NCBI RefSeq assembly: GCF_904848165.1
Contig: NZ_LR884459.1
Coordinates: 2,232,001-2,296,000, forward strand
Length of the DNA: 64,000 nucleotides
Origin: Psychrobacter arenosus
Lineage (GTDB): Bacteria; Pseudomonadota; Gammaproteobacteria; Pseudomonadales; Moraxellaceae
Direction of reading: 5' to 3'
Part shown: positions 1 to 9,435 of the stretch, one piece after another
Numbering within the stretch: the first letter of the stretch is position 1
How the letters are laid out: every line of letters begins with the position of its first letter
Notes under the pieces: model-generated
Told to the model about the DNA's origin: nothing
The model's input: only the letters and a program-made list of their open reading frames with translations
Databases searched by the model: none
Translations under genes and position numbers: made by a program

Positions 1-1
1 C

Positions 2-631
2 TTTATCGCAACGACAGGTAGAGTGCCCACACGGGAAAATCTGCACGATTTATTCAACGGCAGTATTTGGCTGACTTTCCCGCAGAGTAAGGCGCTGCTC
101 AATCGCTACCAAGCGCAAGCAATCGACGAGGCTGGTATTTCAGGCAGTCGCGGTCGAGTTCGCGATACCATCACGGTATTTGATGAAAATGGGGCAATTT
201 TAGTCACCACAGATTCTGCTATTGGGGATGCGCTAGCAAATTTTGATTGGCAAAATTGTTTGGTACAGCCCCGAGCATTGTGGGATACCCCTATGCAGCC
301 GAGTCCGAATGCACAAGCGAGCGTCTATATCTTTGGCCATGCTCTATTGGAGCAATTAATTGAACCGCGTAAGCCTCTGTGCGCCCATACGCTTATTTTA
401 ACGGTTAGCCCAGCATTTTTTAGCTTGTCTACACCGCAGCGAATGGCGCAATTAGATAAAATATTAGCCGTTAAATTAGCAGAAATTCTGCGGGATGAAG
501 CGGTCACGCCACGAGTTTTTTCGCCATTGCCTATCTTAGGGGTACCGCATTATTGGGCGGACAATGCTGATCCAAACTTTTATGACGATACTTTTGTTTT
601 CCGTAGCGGCCGTCGCAACTCTAAAAAATAA
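2..631 (+). CDS. DUF3025 family protein, C-terminal part (cut by window edge)
   Basis: The reading frame is open from base 2 without a convincing start, so the gene begins before the window. The GTG at 23 is in frame but lacks a good ribosome binding site. The visible ~210 residues contain the pattern typical of DUF3025 proteins of beta- and gammaproteobacteria: a W-x-x-F-P-x-S-K motif followed by L-N and then RDTITVFDENGAILV. The function of the family is unknown. No signal peptide or membrane segment is visible in this part. It ends at TAA 631 and is followed by a long noncoding stretch. The family call is from memory of the motif and is fairly secure; the role is not known. Confidence 0.75.
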   Translation, partial: FIATTGRVPTRENLHDLFNGSIWLTFPQSKALLNRYQAQAIDEAGISGSRGRVRDTITVFDENGAILVTTDSAIGDALANFDWQNCLVQPRALWDTPMQPSPNAQASVYIFGHALLEQLIEPRKPLCAHTLILTVSPAFFSLSTPQRMAQLDKILAVKLAEILRDEAVTPRVFSPLPILGVPHYWADNADPNFYDDTFVFRSGRRNSKK

Positions 632-1211
632 TCCTAAAAAGTAGCTCTAATAACTAGTAGGGTAGGCTGACTATATAAATCCAGTTTTCTGCTAAGCAAA
701 TATTGGGAGGAGAGCTTTGAGACTATTGGCCATGTTACGATTCCGCAACCCATTCCCCCTCATCTGTCATTAACAAGATAGCGGTTATCTGCTATGGTAA
801 GAAGATACCTAAATAAAATAATATTTAGAGAATCTAACTCAGATTGGCCGCTGATTTATGGGCTAATCTGTTGATGATTTTAGCGATGTTTTAACTTACC
901 CGATGAATGGATTCATCCCATGCTCCAAGCTTAGTTTTAGGCTTATTAGACGCTCTAATTAACTGACTAAGCTATACAGTCCTCCTTTCAATAATGACCT
1001 TGAGTCCATTTCTATAGTCGCTAATCACTTAGTGAGTCACTGAACGATTTTGCTCGTATCTGCTATTTTCTTCTATACCGTTAGCAGTTTGGGTTTTAAC
1101 AGCCTAGCTGGTTTACTTATTAGCTTAGCGACAGCCCATCGTTTTATAGCCGACCCGCTACCATCAAGCCACCTTATAACTCTCTGCAATAATAAAGATA
1201 AGGAAGCCAAC
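632..1211. other. Noncoding gap upstream of acnA
   Basis: There is no supported gene in these 580 bases. A frame continuous with acnA is open from 1050, but its codons read as low-complexity hydrophobic sequence and no ribosome binding site precedes it. This stretch is best treated as the promoter and leader region of acnA. No clear terminator hairpin was seen after the DUF3025 gene. Confidence 0.5.
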
Positions 1212-4043
1212 ATGACCGATATTTTCAACGTAAAAGATACCCTAAACGTCGCTGGTAAGCCGCACGCTTATTACAGTCTCCCTAAACTTGCCCAGGTACA
1301 CGAGAATATTAACCGATTGCCTTTCTGTATGAAGGTGGTGTTAGAAAACCTGCTGCGTAATGAAGATGATGGCCAGTCTGTCGGCAAGAAACATATCGAT
1401 GCGGTCGCTAATTGGGATGCCGCTGCCGAGCCAAGCCAAGAGATTGCCTTTATGCCGGCGCGTGTAGTCTTGCAGGATTTCACGGGGGTGCCTTCAGTAG
1501 TCGATTTAGCAGCGATGCGCGATGCTATCGTAAAACTCGGTGGTAATGCCGAGCAAATTAACCCGTTTATTCCTAGTGAGTTGGTGGTCGATCACTCAGT
1601 TCAGGTCGATGTTTATGGCCGCGAAGACGCTTTAGACCTCAATAAAAAAATCGAATTTGAGCGCAATAATGAGCGTTACGAGTTTTTGCATTGGGGCAAG
1701 CAAGCTTTTAATAACTTCGTGGTGGTGCCACCAGCTACCGGTATCGTGCATCAGGTCAACCTTGAGTATTTAGCGCGTGTGGTTATGGCCGCTGAGCAAG
1801 ACGGTGAACTGGTCGCCTATCCGGATACAGTGTTTGGTACTGACAGCCATACTACGATGATTAATGGCATTGGCGTTTTAGGTTGGGGCGTTGGCGGTAT
1901 TGAAGCGGAAGCTGCGATGCTAGGTCAGGCGTCTTCGATGCTGATTCCACAAGTGGTGGGCTTTGAGCTGACCGGTAAATTGATGGAAGGCGTGACCGCG
2001 ACCGACTTAGTGTTACGAGTCGTGCAGATGCTAAGAGCGCATGGCGTTGTCGGTAAATTTGTTGAATTCTACGGGGATGGTTTACACCAAATGCCTCTCG
2101 CAGATCGCGCTACTATTGCCAATATGGCACCTGAGTATGGCGCTACTTGCGGTATCTTCCCGATTGACCAAGTGGCGATTGAATATTTACGTCTGTCTGG
2201 CCGCTCTGAAGAGCAAATCGAGTTGGTAGAAGCTTATGCGAAGGCGCAAGGGCTCTGGCACGATGCGGATACCCCAAATGCTACCTATTCAAGCAACTTA
2301 ACCTTAGATTTAACTACCGTAGTACCGTCATTGGCCGGACCGAAGCTGCCGCATCAGCGTATTGCACTGACCGATATGCATAAGAGCTTTAGCTCAACCT
2401 TGACGGAAATGACGCACGACCGTAAAGCAGAAGTCGTGGGCAAGGTCCGCTTTGATCAAGAAGGCGGTGAGCAAGAACAAGCTAAAGAGTTGGCTGCTGA
2501 ACCCAAGGTTGAAGTCGATACCGAAGATGAAGTAGCAAAACAAGAAGGCGTTTATTCTACCGTCTGCATTAGCGATAAAGAGCATAAGCTGCGCGATGGC
2601 TCGGTAGTGATTGCCGCGATTACCTCTTGTACTAATACCTCAAACCCTGCGGTTATGATTGGGGCCGGTTTAGTAGCGAAGAATGCCGCTGCCAAAGGCC
2701 TTAAGGCTAAGCCTTGGGTGAAAACCTCGCTAGCCCCAGGCTCAAAAGTTGTTACGGATTATCTAGAAAAGACCCAGTTGATGGATGAGCTAGAAAAAGT
2801 AGGTTTCTATCTTGTCGGTTATGGCTGTACGACCTGTATCGGTAACTCGGGTCCATTGCCTGACGTAATTGAACAAGGTATTGAGGAAAAAGACTTGGTC
2901 GTCGCTTCAGTCTTATCCGGTAACCGTAACTTTGAAGGTCGGATTCACCCGCATGTGAAGACCAACTATTTAGCGTCACCACCGTTAGTAGTAGCTTATG
3001 CGTTGGCAGGCACAGTTGATATCGATTTAACCACCCATCCGCTAGGTCAGGACGAAGACGGTAACGATGTCTATCTTAAAGATATCTGGCCGACTACCGC
3101 ACAGATTGATGAGTTGATTGCCAATAATATCGATGCCGATATGTTCCATAAAAACTACGGTGAAGTGTTTGACGGTAGCGAAGAGTGGAATGCTATTCGC
3201 TCATCCGATAGTCAGTTATATCCCTGGAGTGAAGCCTCGACGTATATCAAAAACCCACCGTTCTTTGATGACATGACTATGCAGCCGGAAGGTATCCCTG
3301 ATATTGAGAATGCCCGTATTTTAGGTCTGTTTGGCGACTCTATCACCACGGATCATATCTCGCCAGCGGGTAATATCGATGCAGGCTCACCGGCAGGCAA
3401 GTACTTGCAGGAGCGTGGGGTGTTAGAGGCGGACTTTAACAGCTATGGCTCACGCCGGGGTAACGATGCCGTGATGACTCGTGGTACTTTTGCCAATATC
3501 CGTATCAAAAACTTGATGATGGATGGCTTAGAGGGTGGTTACACTTATTACCTACCGGGTGATAGTGCCACGCTAGCCGATGGTGAAAAAATGGCCATTT
3601 ATGATGCGGCGATGAAGTATAAAGAAGAAGGTCGTACGCTAGTGGTGTTAGGTGGCGAGCAGTATGGTACCGGCTCGAGTCGTGACTGGGCAGCTAAAGG
3701 GACGATTCTACTCGGTGTAAAAGCCGTACTGGCGGGATCATTCGAGCGAATTCACCGCTCTAACTTAGTCGGCATGGGTGTCCTACCGCTCACCTTTAAA
3801 GCAGGCGAGAGCATTCAGTCGCATAACCTAGACGGCTCTGAGGTGTTAAGCATCACCGGTCTAAATGATGGCGAGAGTGAGACAGCTACGGTAACCGCTA
3901 CGCGTGCTGATGGCAGTCAGGAAGTGTTTGATGTCAATGTCATGCTACAGACGCCAAAAGAGCGTGTGTATGTGCGTCATGGTGGCGTATTGCACTATGT
4001 ACTACGTGAGCTAGCCAATGAGAATATTGCTGCGACTGCGTAA
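1212..4043 (+). CDS. acnA: Aconitate hydratase A
   Basis: Cytosolic [4Fe-4S] enzyme of the TCA and glyoxylate cycles, converting citrate to isocitrate. The start is the ATG at 1212 with AAGGA just upstream; it gives 943 residues. The in-frame extension back to 1050 is rejected. The three cluster ligands are visible: Cys473 in SCTNTSNP, and Cys539 and Cys542 in GCTTCIGNSG. The swivel domain motif GLFGDSITTDHISPAGNI and the C-terminal GGEQYGTGSSRDWAAKG are intact. It is longer than the usual ~890 residues, partly through an acidic, charged insertion at about residues 415-447, before the first cysteine ligand. It is followed by its own terminator, so it appears monocistronic. AcnA rather than AcnB is clear from domain order. 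Confidence 0.97.
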   Translation: MTDIFNVKDTLNVAGKPHAYYSLPKLAQVHENINRLPFCMKVVLENLLRNEDDGQSVGKKHIDAVANWDAAAEPSQEIAFMPARVVLQDFTGVPSVVDLAAMRDAIVKLGGNAEQINPFIPSELVVDHSVQVDVYGREDALDLNKKIEFERNNERYEFLHWGKQAFNNFVVVPPATGIVHQVNLEYLARVVMAAEQDGELVAYPDTVFGTDSHTTMINGIGVLGWGVGGIEAEAAMLGQASSMLIPQVVGFELTGKLMEGVTATDLVLRVVQMLRAHGVVGKFVEFYGDGLHQMPLADRATIANMAPEYGATCGIFPIDQVAIEYLRLSGRSEEQIELVEAYAKAQGLWHDADTPNATYSSNLTLDLTTVVPSLAGPKLPHQRIALTDMHKSFSSTLTEMTHDRKAEVVGKVRFDQEGGEQEQAKELAAEPKVEVDTEDEVAKQEGVYSTVCISDKEHKLRDGSVVIAAITSCTNTSNPAVMIGAGLVAKNAAAKGLKAKPWVKTSLAPGSKVVTDYLEKTQLMDELEKVGFYLVGYGCTTCIGNSGPLPDVIEQGIEEKDLVVASVLSGNRNFEGRIHPHVKTNYLASPPLVVAYALAGTVDIDLTTHPLGQDEDGNDVYLKDIWPTTAQIDELIANNIDADMFHKNYGEVFDGSEEWNAIRSSDSQLYPWSEASTYIKNPPFFDDMTMQPEGIPDIENARILGLFGDSITTDHISPAGNIDAGSPAGKYLQERGVLEADFNSYGSRRGNDAVMTRGTFANIRIKNLMMDGLEGGYTYYLPGDSATLADGEKMAIYDAAMKYKEEGRTLVVLGGEQYGTGSSRDWAAKGTILLGVKAVLAGSFERIHRSNLVGMGVLPLTFKAGESIQSHNLDGSEVLSITGLNDGESETATVTATRADGSQEVFDVNVMLQTPKERVYVRHGGVLHYVLRELANENIAATA

Positions 4044-4083
4044 GATTAGTTACTTGTTACTCTGCTTTAAACACTCATAATGT

Positions 4084-4117
4084 AAAAACGCTCAGCTTAG
4101 GCTGGGCGTTTTTTTAT
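4084..4117 (+). terminator. Intrinsic terminator of acnA
   Basis: Inverted repeat AACGCTCAG / CTGGGCGTT with a 6-nt loop, followed by a run of seven T on the + strand, 40 bases after the acnA stop. Confidence 0.85.
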
Positions 4118-4248
4118 GCCCATTATTGTGCGACTTGAGTTTTATTACAGCACAGTTATTCTCAGAAAATCCTCCAACACTTCATGATAGCGTTGTGATT
4201 ACTTTGCTAGGCTAATAGCAGAGTTATCCCCTCATAATAGAGTAAGCC

Positions 4249-4653
4249 ATGCTAATGAATAATCCTTTGCCAACGTTTAGAGTGCGTTTCCATCTTGGCT
4301 ATTGCCTGTTTGCGTTAACAGTTTTGTTGGTCGAAATAGCGATAGCCAAATACATGAGTGGCTGGGTAAGAAGTTATCTCGGCGATGTGTTGGTCATTGT
4401 ATTGCTATACAGCGCCATCATGAGTGTGGCAGCGCTGAACAAAAAATCCGTGGTGCTATTTACGTTGATAGTTGCGTTTGCTATTGAGTTTGGTCAGTAT
4501 TTTAAACTAGCAGAGCGGCTTGGGTTTGCACCGGACAGCGTGGCTTATATCGTATTGGGCAATACTTTTAGTGGAGCGGATTTAGGTTGTTATGCTATCG
4601 GGGCGATACTGATTTTGTTGGTTGAGCGGGTTAATTGGCAACCTAGTCATTGA
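4249..4653 (+). CDS. DUF2809 family membrane protein
   Basis: A 134-residue inner-membrane protein with about four hydrophobic segments (roughly residues 15-35, 42-62, 68-85 and 108-128). The motifs SYLGDVLVIVLLYS and FAIEFGQYF, then a late LGNTFSGADLGCYAIG, match the DUF2809 family, whose function is unknown. The start could be the ATG at 4249 or the one at 4255; both lie near a weak GAGTAA. It stands alone between the acnA terminator and the convergent nucleotidyltransferase gene, only 22 bases away. Family call from motif recall; function unassigned. Confidence 0.75.
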   Translation: MLMNNPLPTFRVRFHLGYCLFALTVLLVEIAIAKYMSGWVRSYLGDVLVIVLLYSAIMSVAALNKKSVVLFTLIVAFAIEFGQYFKLAERLGFAPDSVAYIVLGNTFSGADLGCYAIGAILILLVERVNWQPSH

Positions 4654-4675
4654 GGCGGCTAGCAACTGAAAAACT

Positions 4676-5758
4676 TTATTCAGCCCCATAAAGCTGTTCA
4701 CGCACAGCTACTAACGCTGCCAATGCCACCTTATGATTCGGTGTGGCTGGTAAAGTGCTTTTGGCAAAGGCAGCCGTAATTTGCTCGGTCAATTGCTCAG
4801 ATTGCTGCAACAACTCATCATAATCGCTCTCACCAGCTTTGATAGCGAGTAATTCCTCCCTATTAGGCCGTTCAACAACAACTTGTCCCGTAGTAGCTAT
4901 ATCTAACGCCATCTCGAGTAAGCGAATGGTATGCATCATATTCTTCGCATCGTACTGCTTACCGTGGGATATCGTGGTCTGATAGCGCTCTTCATTGCGA
5001 GCGGCCACCCACTGCCAGTAGTCTTTATAATCCTTACAGTATTTGCTAAAGCCTTGCTCATTAAAGGACAAATAACCTACCGGGGTCATGCCTTTAGGAA
5101 TAGAGCTAAGTCGCAGTTGGCTAGCCTCTGGCTTTTGCATGAGCCCTGAAAACCCTAGCGAACCGTCATAGTCTACGTACATGGCATACATTTGCGTAGT
5201 CTTTGGCATGACGACCAAACCGATTTGGCGTTGGCTAAAAGGCTGCTGCGCTAACCATTCTGGTAAGGGAATACTATGGTTTTCCGCAAAGACCGAGCAG
5301 AAATCTAACAGCGTCTTTTTCTCTTTAGCCATCGGGTTGACGATTTTCTTATTCAGCCCACGCGCTTTTTTAATCTGACTGCTAGCAAAACCAGCAAAGG
5401 TATTTTCACACAGTTTACTGACGAACCATTCAGGTAAGAAGCTGTCCATCAGCGGATGGCGGTATAACACTTTATCTTGAGGGGTCGCTAATAACTCCAT
5501 CATATTGGGATTATTCTGTAGCAGCAGCTCGATATAGCGGCCCAGTTCGTAATACACGATATCGTTGCTAGCATTACTAACTTGCGGCACATACTCGCTT
5601 TGCAGCCCATAAAATCGTGATCTAGGTAAATAAAACACCCCTTTGATATCGGTATCCGATTGTGGCGTTGCCAACCCATAGGCACGGCTGCCCGAAAGAC
5701 ACTCTAGCAATATAAGATTGTCAGCTTTTAACTGCTCGATGGTAAGCGGGGTGGTCAT
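4676..5758 (-). CDS. Predicted nucleotidyltransferase, RlaP/YcgL type (PF10127, COG3541)
   Basis: A 360-residue protein of the DNA polymerase-beta-like nucleotidyltransferase fold. The catalytic signature is near the N-terminus: LSGSRAYGLATPQSDTDIKG (about residues 20-39), i.e. G-S plus the two aspartates that bind metal. The remainder is alpha-helical and lacks a transporter or membrane segment. The family includes RlaP, linked to RNA repair in some bacteria, and Bacillus YcgL; the substrate here cannot be told. It lies 78 bases downstream of a second, shorter family member on the same strand, so the two are probably co-transcribed. No RNA ligase or RtcB-like partner is visible nearby. Confidence 0.8.
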   Translation of the reverse strand: MTTPLTIEQLKADNLILLECLSGSRAYGLATPQSDTDIKGVFYLPRSRFYGLQSEYVPQVSNASNDIVYYELGRYIELLLQNNPNMMELLATPQDKVLYRHPLMDSFLPEWFVSKLCENTFAGFASSQIKKARGLNKKIVNPMAKEKKTLLDFCSVFAENHSIPLPEWLAQQPFSQRQIGLVVMPKTTQMYAMYVDYDGSLGFSGLMQKPEASQLRLSSIPKGMTPVGYLSFNEQGFSKYCKDYKDYWQWVAARNEERYQTTISHGKQYDAKNMMHTIRLLEMALDIATTGQVVVERPNREELLAIKAGESDYDELLQQSEQLTEQITAAFAKSTLPATPNHKVALAALVAVREQLYGAE

Positions 5759-5836
5759 GGTTACTCACTTTCTATAAGGCTTTTTATTAATAATTCAGCG
5801 TGGGTGTGCAAATACGATGCCTTAGCTACTAAGGCG

Positions 5837-6658
5837 TTATTGATTCAGCACCACTTGCCTAAAAAAATCATTCAACGAGTCGGTATTCGGAGTATCGAGC
5901 GGGGTAAGTTCCACCGATTCAATACTTCGCCACAACTCATCAATGGTCTGTATTAGTAAAGGTGATACGGACACCTTATGACCTTCAGCGCAATGACTTT
6001 TTAAATCAATCAACTGAGTAATCTCGTACTGTGCCTCTGAATGAATTAACTCAAACATTGCTGTCATTATTACAGGAGGCGGTGTCTGCTTAGTCATAGT
6101 CCAATTCGCCGCTAATAAAGCCCGCAATAAGTAAAACAGCTTTTTAATTTTAACGGGTGCGCTTAAATCGAGACCAGTACTGGCAGTCTTTGCCATACCG
6201 CGATAATGATGCAGTACCGCGATAGGCTGAAAATAAGCGTCACTAATGTTTTTGAGGGTTTTACTCGCTTCGGTCTGTTGCCGATAGACGATAGGCGAGT
6301 GCAGCCATTCAAAGATAACGGCGTTAGATTTATAAATAATTTGCAGAGCTTTTTTAATATCCCAACCGCCGATATCGAAAGGGACCGTCAGCAAGTCTTC
6401 TTGGATAAACTCAAAAGTATCTTTACCTTCAAACAGACTGAGATACCACTCCGGCGCATGGCAATATAACAAGCGCACATCGTAGTCACTATCCGGTGAA
6501 GCAAAGCCCCAAGCACGACTGCCACTCTCGATAGCGTGTAAGCAGGTAATCTGTTGCTCAGCACAGACTTTCTCAATAGTTTGGGTAATGATAGCCGTAT
6601 CGCTTAAGGCAGCTTTGCCAGTATTAGTAGGGGATGCCAGATTACTTGGTACAGTCAT
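5837..6658 (-). CDS. Predicted nucleotidyltransferase, RlaP-like (PF10127)
   Basis: A 273-residue protein with the motif ESGSRAWGFASPDSDYDVR at about residues 43-61, which gives the G-S and paired aspartates of a minimal nucleotidyltransferase. The following block (FDIGGWDIKKAL, then NAVIFEWLHSPIVY) is the standard continuation in this family. It is probably the first gene of a two-gene unit with the longer homologue downstream. A terminator hairpin between 6780 and 6814 separates it from the next gene upstream. Role unknown; nucleic acid or nucleotide modification is the family-level inference. Confidence 0.82.
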   Translation of the reverse strand: MTVPSNLASPTNTGKAALSDTAIITQTIEKVCAEQQITCLHAIESGSRAWGFASPDSDYDVRLLYCHAPEWYLSLFEGKDTFEFIQEDLLTVPFDIGGWDIKKALQIIYKSNAVIFEWLHSPIVYRQQTEASKTLKNISDAYFQPIAVLHHYRGMAKTASTGLDLSAPVKIKKLFYLLRALLAANWTMTKQTPPPVIMTAMFELIHSEAQYEITQLIDLKSHCAEGHKVSVSPLLIQTIDELWRSIESVELTPLDTPNTDSLNDFFRQVVLNQ

Positions 6659-6779
6659 TATTTTTATAACTCGTAAGGTTTGTGGTTAGCAATATGCTAA
6701 TTATCCTACGTGAAATCTTAGCAATAACCTAGCTAAGTTGGTTTATTTTATAAAGCCTCAACTCTTATATAACGCGCAT

Positions 6780-6814
6780 AAAAAAACGCACCCCATAGTC
6801 TGAGTGCGTTTTTT
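6780..6814 (-). terminator. Intrinsic terminator after the 6902-7969 gene
   Basis: ACGCAC / GTGCGT stem with T-runs on both strands. On the minus strand it lies about 90 bases after the stop of the membrane/coiled-coil gene. Confidence 0.8.
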
Positions 6815-6901
6815 GCTTATGCTTAGCGTATCTTAATTAGATTAGAAGAGTCTTTCTTCTAATGAGCCAATTATTTTACACTTTATTTAACACCTTACGC
6901 T

Positions 6902-7969
6902 TTATTTAACGTTGTCACCCCAAGTGACGATAGGCTTAGCTAGGCGGTAGTTAGCAGCCGCTTTCCGAGCACCCATAGTACTGGCTAGGAAAGTAAGGAG
7001 CGCACTGATTAACCAGAATAGGCCTGAGTATAGCGCCGCTTTACGAGCGGTATCTTCAGCAGTGTCTAATACTTGGTCAACTTTCTGCATACCTTGGTCC
7101 GCTTTCTGCTGGGCAGTAGCGATAGCTTGCTCAGTTTCCGCTTTATATTCGTTGAATGACTCAACGACTTCAGTACGTACTTGCTGCGCTTCTGGCTCAC
7201 TTAGACCGTTGGCTTGTAGACGAGTGATAAACTTAGGGCCAGCTAGCGTTTGTTCCATACTAGCGATACGTTGTTTAGCGATCTCGTCGATGTTGCGCCA
7301 AGTGTCCAGATCAGTAAAGTCTAATTCTTTAACTTCGGCTTTGTTTTCGTTCAACACTTCTTCCAAAACGTCAGCCGTTGCAGACACTTGCTCTTGGTCT
7401 AGGTTTTGCGTGTTTTTAGCAACCATTTTTTCGATATCGGCACGGCTAATATCGCCCGTCACACGGTCGTACATAGTTTTGGCTTCTTGCTGGATATTCA
7501 TATCCGAGTTTTGTACCACTGAACCTACCGCGTTAGCCCCAGCGCCAACAGTAGAAGCTGCTGCACTAGTTACTGTGCTTACAGTGCTACCAACCGCTTT
7601 GGTAGCTGTACCCATGATGCTAGTAGCCCCACTGATGGTTAAGTAAGTCGTCAAAGCAATGATAGCTGCAGCAGTTAACATGCCGGTTAAGGTCGCATCT
7701 TTAGGGTCGATAGCAGTGCCGTCACCAAATAGCGCTTCTGGAGCAGAGGCTTTAACAGCGAAATAACCCGCAACGAATGCACTCACTAAAGCCGTAATAG
7801 CGGCGTAAATACCAGCACCGATGCTAGTACCTTTAAGGTCAAACGGTAAGAATGAGCTTAATACTAGGGCAAGGGCGGTCATCGCCATAACAACCACTAG
7901 ACCCATGAGTAAGCCCGCTAAAACACCGCGCCAAGAAGGGCGACGTTGTGGAGTATAAGTAGGCATCAT
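6902..7969 (-). CDS. Membrane protein with periplasmic or cytoplasmic coiled-coil region, unknown function
   Basis: About 355 residues. Two hydrophobic segments near the N-terminus (about 15-40 and 50-75) and a third at about 95-120 are followed by an Ala/Thr/Val-rich stretch, then roughly 170 residues of charged, Gln/Glu/Ala-rich helix predicted to be coiled coil, and a last membrane segment at about 315-340. The start was set at the second of three near ATGs because AGAGGA lies at good spacing (8 nt) from it; the first ATG (7975) is too close. It resembles YrzE-like or TIGR04086-like membrane proteins only loosely. No domain with a known activity is recognised. Monocistronic: own terminator and a long upstream gap. 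Confidence 0.6.
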   Translation of the reverse strand: MMPTYTPQRRPSWRGVLAGLLMGLVVVMAMTALALVLSSFLPFDLKGTSIGAGIYAAITALVSAFVAGYFAVKASAPEALFGDGTAIDPKDATLTGMLTAAAIIALTTYLTISGATSIMGTATKAVGSTVSTVTSAAASTVGAGANAVGSVVQNSDMNIQQEAKTMYDRVTGDISRADIEKMVAKNTQNLDQEQVSATADVLEEVLNENKAEVKELDFTDLDTWRNIDEIAKQRIASMEQTLAGPKFITRLQANGLSEPEAQQVRTEVVESFNEYKAETEQAIATAQQKADQGMQKVDQVLDTAEDTARKAALYSGLFWLISALLTFLASTMGARKAAANYRLAKPIVTWGDNVK

Positions 7970-8524
7970 AATCATTTCCTCTGTTAAGCAAATAGTTGTT
8001 TATCAATTCATTGAGTAATTAACACTCTGAAATCAGCATTGTTAATTTAATAAAACAACTCATATAATATAATTTTAAGAGTAAGGCCACTAGCATCATA
8101 TGCTAAAAATAGTCGCTAGTGATACCGCTCAGCTGTTAAGTTACGTAAGATGGGCGAGATTATATAGAGCCGCAAAGCAACTGTCGTGAGGGTTTTAAGT
8201 AACTCTGTCTTGTTTATTATGAGTTTTTTAATAAACCGCGTAAGCTGTACATAAGTTCGGTTACTTTTGTTCATTAATAAGTAAATTATGTAAACTAATC
8301 TGCAAAAACGACTTGTGAAAAATTATAGAGTAATGTTTATCTAAAGAGTATTTTAATAAATAATAATATAATATTAAAAAAACTGTATATAAACGCAGAT
8401 TGCTAAAGAATCAAGTAGTTTAGAAAACTAAAGAAGTTCAAAGAGGCGTAAGCGGAGTGCCAATAAAAAAAGCAGCAGGAAAAAAAAGATAGGAGAGTGG
8501 CAAAGGCGAGAATAAATTTTAGAC
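7970..8524. other. AT-rich noncoding gap
   Basis: Mostly A/T-rich sequence upstream of the membrane protein gene on the minus strand. No supported gene, RNA or repeat was recognised. It presumably holds the promoter of the 6902-7969 gene. Confidence 0.4.
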
Positions 8525-8528
8525 AAAA

Positions 8529-8562
8529 AAAATCGCCCAATCCGTTAGATTGGGCGATTTTA
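8529..8562 (-). terminator. Terminator of the tRNA-Ala/tRNA-Glu unit
   Basis: Perfect stem AATCGCCCAATC / GATTGGGCGATT with a 5-nt loop, followed on the minus strand by a run of T. It lies about 25 bases after the 3' end of tRNA-Glu. Confidence 0.88.
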
Positions 8563-8586
8563 GTAGTGGTGTCAGCCACTGAATAG

Positions 8587-8662
8587 TGGCGTCCCCAGGG
8601 GGATTCGAACCCCCGTTACCGCCGTGAAAGGGCGGTGTCCTAGGCCTCTAGACGATGGGGAC
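8587..8662 (-). tRNA. tRNA-Glu (anticodon TTC)
   Basis: A 76-nt cloverleaf read on the minus strand. It has a GTCCCC acceptor, anticodon loop CTTTCAC carrying TTC, a GGTTCGAATCC T-arm and an encoded CCA end. It is the second tRNA of a two-tRNA transcript with tRNA-Ala. Confidence 0.97.
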
Positions 8663-8782
8663 GCAAAGAGTAGTTAAGCTCAATTGGCATAAACCAATTA
8701 TTCATAACAAACAACATCAGGGTGGAGATTAGCCTAGGGACTGATGTCGATACTTAGTGATAAACTATTAACAGCATAGTAA

Positions 8783-8858
8783 TGGTGGAGCTAAACGGAG
8801 TCGAACCGTTGACCCCTTGCATGCCATGCAAGTGCTCTACCAACTGAGCTATAGCCCC
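8783..8858 (-). tRNA. tRNA-Ala (anticodon GGC)
   Basis: A 76-nt cloverleaf on the minus strand. It has a GGGGCTA acceptor arm, anticodon stem CTTGC/GCAAG with loop ATGGCAT (anticodon GGC), T-arm GGTTCGACTCC and an encoded CCA. It is transcribed first, from the promoter just upstream. Confidence 0.97.
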
Positions 8859-8874
8859 TCACTAAGAGATGCGT

Positions 8875-8903
8875 ATTTTAGGTAAGCTGGAGGTTATTGT
8901 CAA
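8875..8903 (-). promoter_or_regulatory. Sigma-70 promoter of the tRNA-Ala/tRNA-Glu unit
   Basis: On the minus strand TTGACA (8898-8903), a 17-bp spacer and TAAAAT (8875-8880). The predicted start falls about 10 bases before tRNA-Ala. Confidence 0.85.
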
Positions 8904-9060
8904 GCGCTTTTGCGCGAATTAATTCAAATAATTGAAAATAATTTTTAATAGCTGAAATTCGATGACAAATTAAGAAAGTAAACAAGGAGATAAGGCCCCA
9001 TCAATGCTAAGTATTACCAAGTTGAGAAACCCTATACTGCTTATATTAGTTGCTCAAGGC

Positions 9061-9435
9061 TTAGGTCAGTTGTAACGATCCCTTAGCATTCATCACTAAA
9101 TCAATCACGTCGTCAGCACCAATCAGGCCAAAGCGCGGATCAATTTCAGATTTATCAATACCGTTATGAATCATACAAGCTTCACAGACCAAGACTTGGC
9201 CGCCGTACTTGATAAACGCTTCTAGCATCTCGCCAGCCGGCTTAAAGGGAGCTCCGATATCCATACCTTCCAAAGCATTAGGCTTGGCTAGATTTACCGC
9301 ATCTACCATTAGGATAACCGTAGCAGAATGGCCTTTTTCAGCGGCTTTAGCGGCCATAGTGTAGGCAACCGTGATTTTATTGGGGTTACTAGCATCATCA
9401 AATAAAGTACCGACGTAATCTGTAGTTTTAACCAT
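9061..9435 (-). CDS. DsrE family protein
   Basis: A 124-residue cytosolic protein of the DsrE/DsrF-like fold. The start is the ATG at 9435, preceded by AAGGAG at ideal spacing; the upstream in-frame extension is rejected. The protein begins with a beta-alpha pattern, has an alanine-rich helix (YTMAAKAAEKGHSATVILM) and carries two cysteines, Cys84 and Cys87, in VLVCEACMIHNGI, the place where sulfur-relay members have their reactive cysteine. No dsr, tus or rhodanese partner is nearby, so sulfur transfer is only a family-level possibility. It is flanked by noncoding DNA and looks monocistronic. Confidence 0.8.
   Translation of the reverse strand: MVKTTDYVGTLFDDASNPNKITVAYTMAAKAAEKGHSATVILMVDAVNLAKPNALEGMDIGAPFKPAGEMLEAFIKYGGQVLVCEACMIHNGIDKSEIDPRFGLIGADDVIDLVMNAKGSLQLT

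Noticed and set aside
1050..1211. N-terminal extension of aconitase
   Set aside because: In frame with acnA but no ribosome binding site and unlike any AcnA start; the ATG at 1212 has AAGGA.
7062..7646. 194-codon plus-strand frame
   Set aside because: It is antisense to the coiled-coil region of the 6902-7969 gene, with Ser/Thr/Ala-rich shadow composition.
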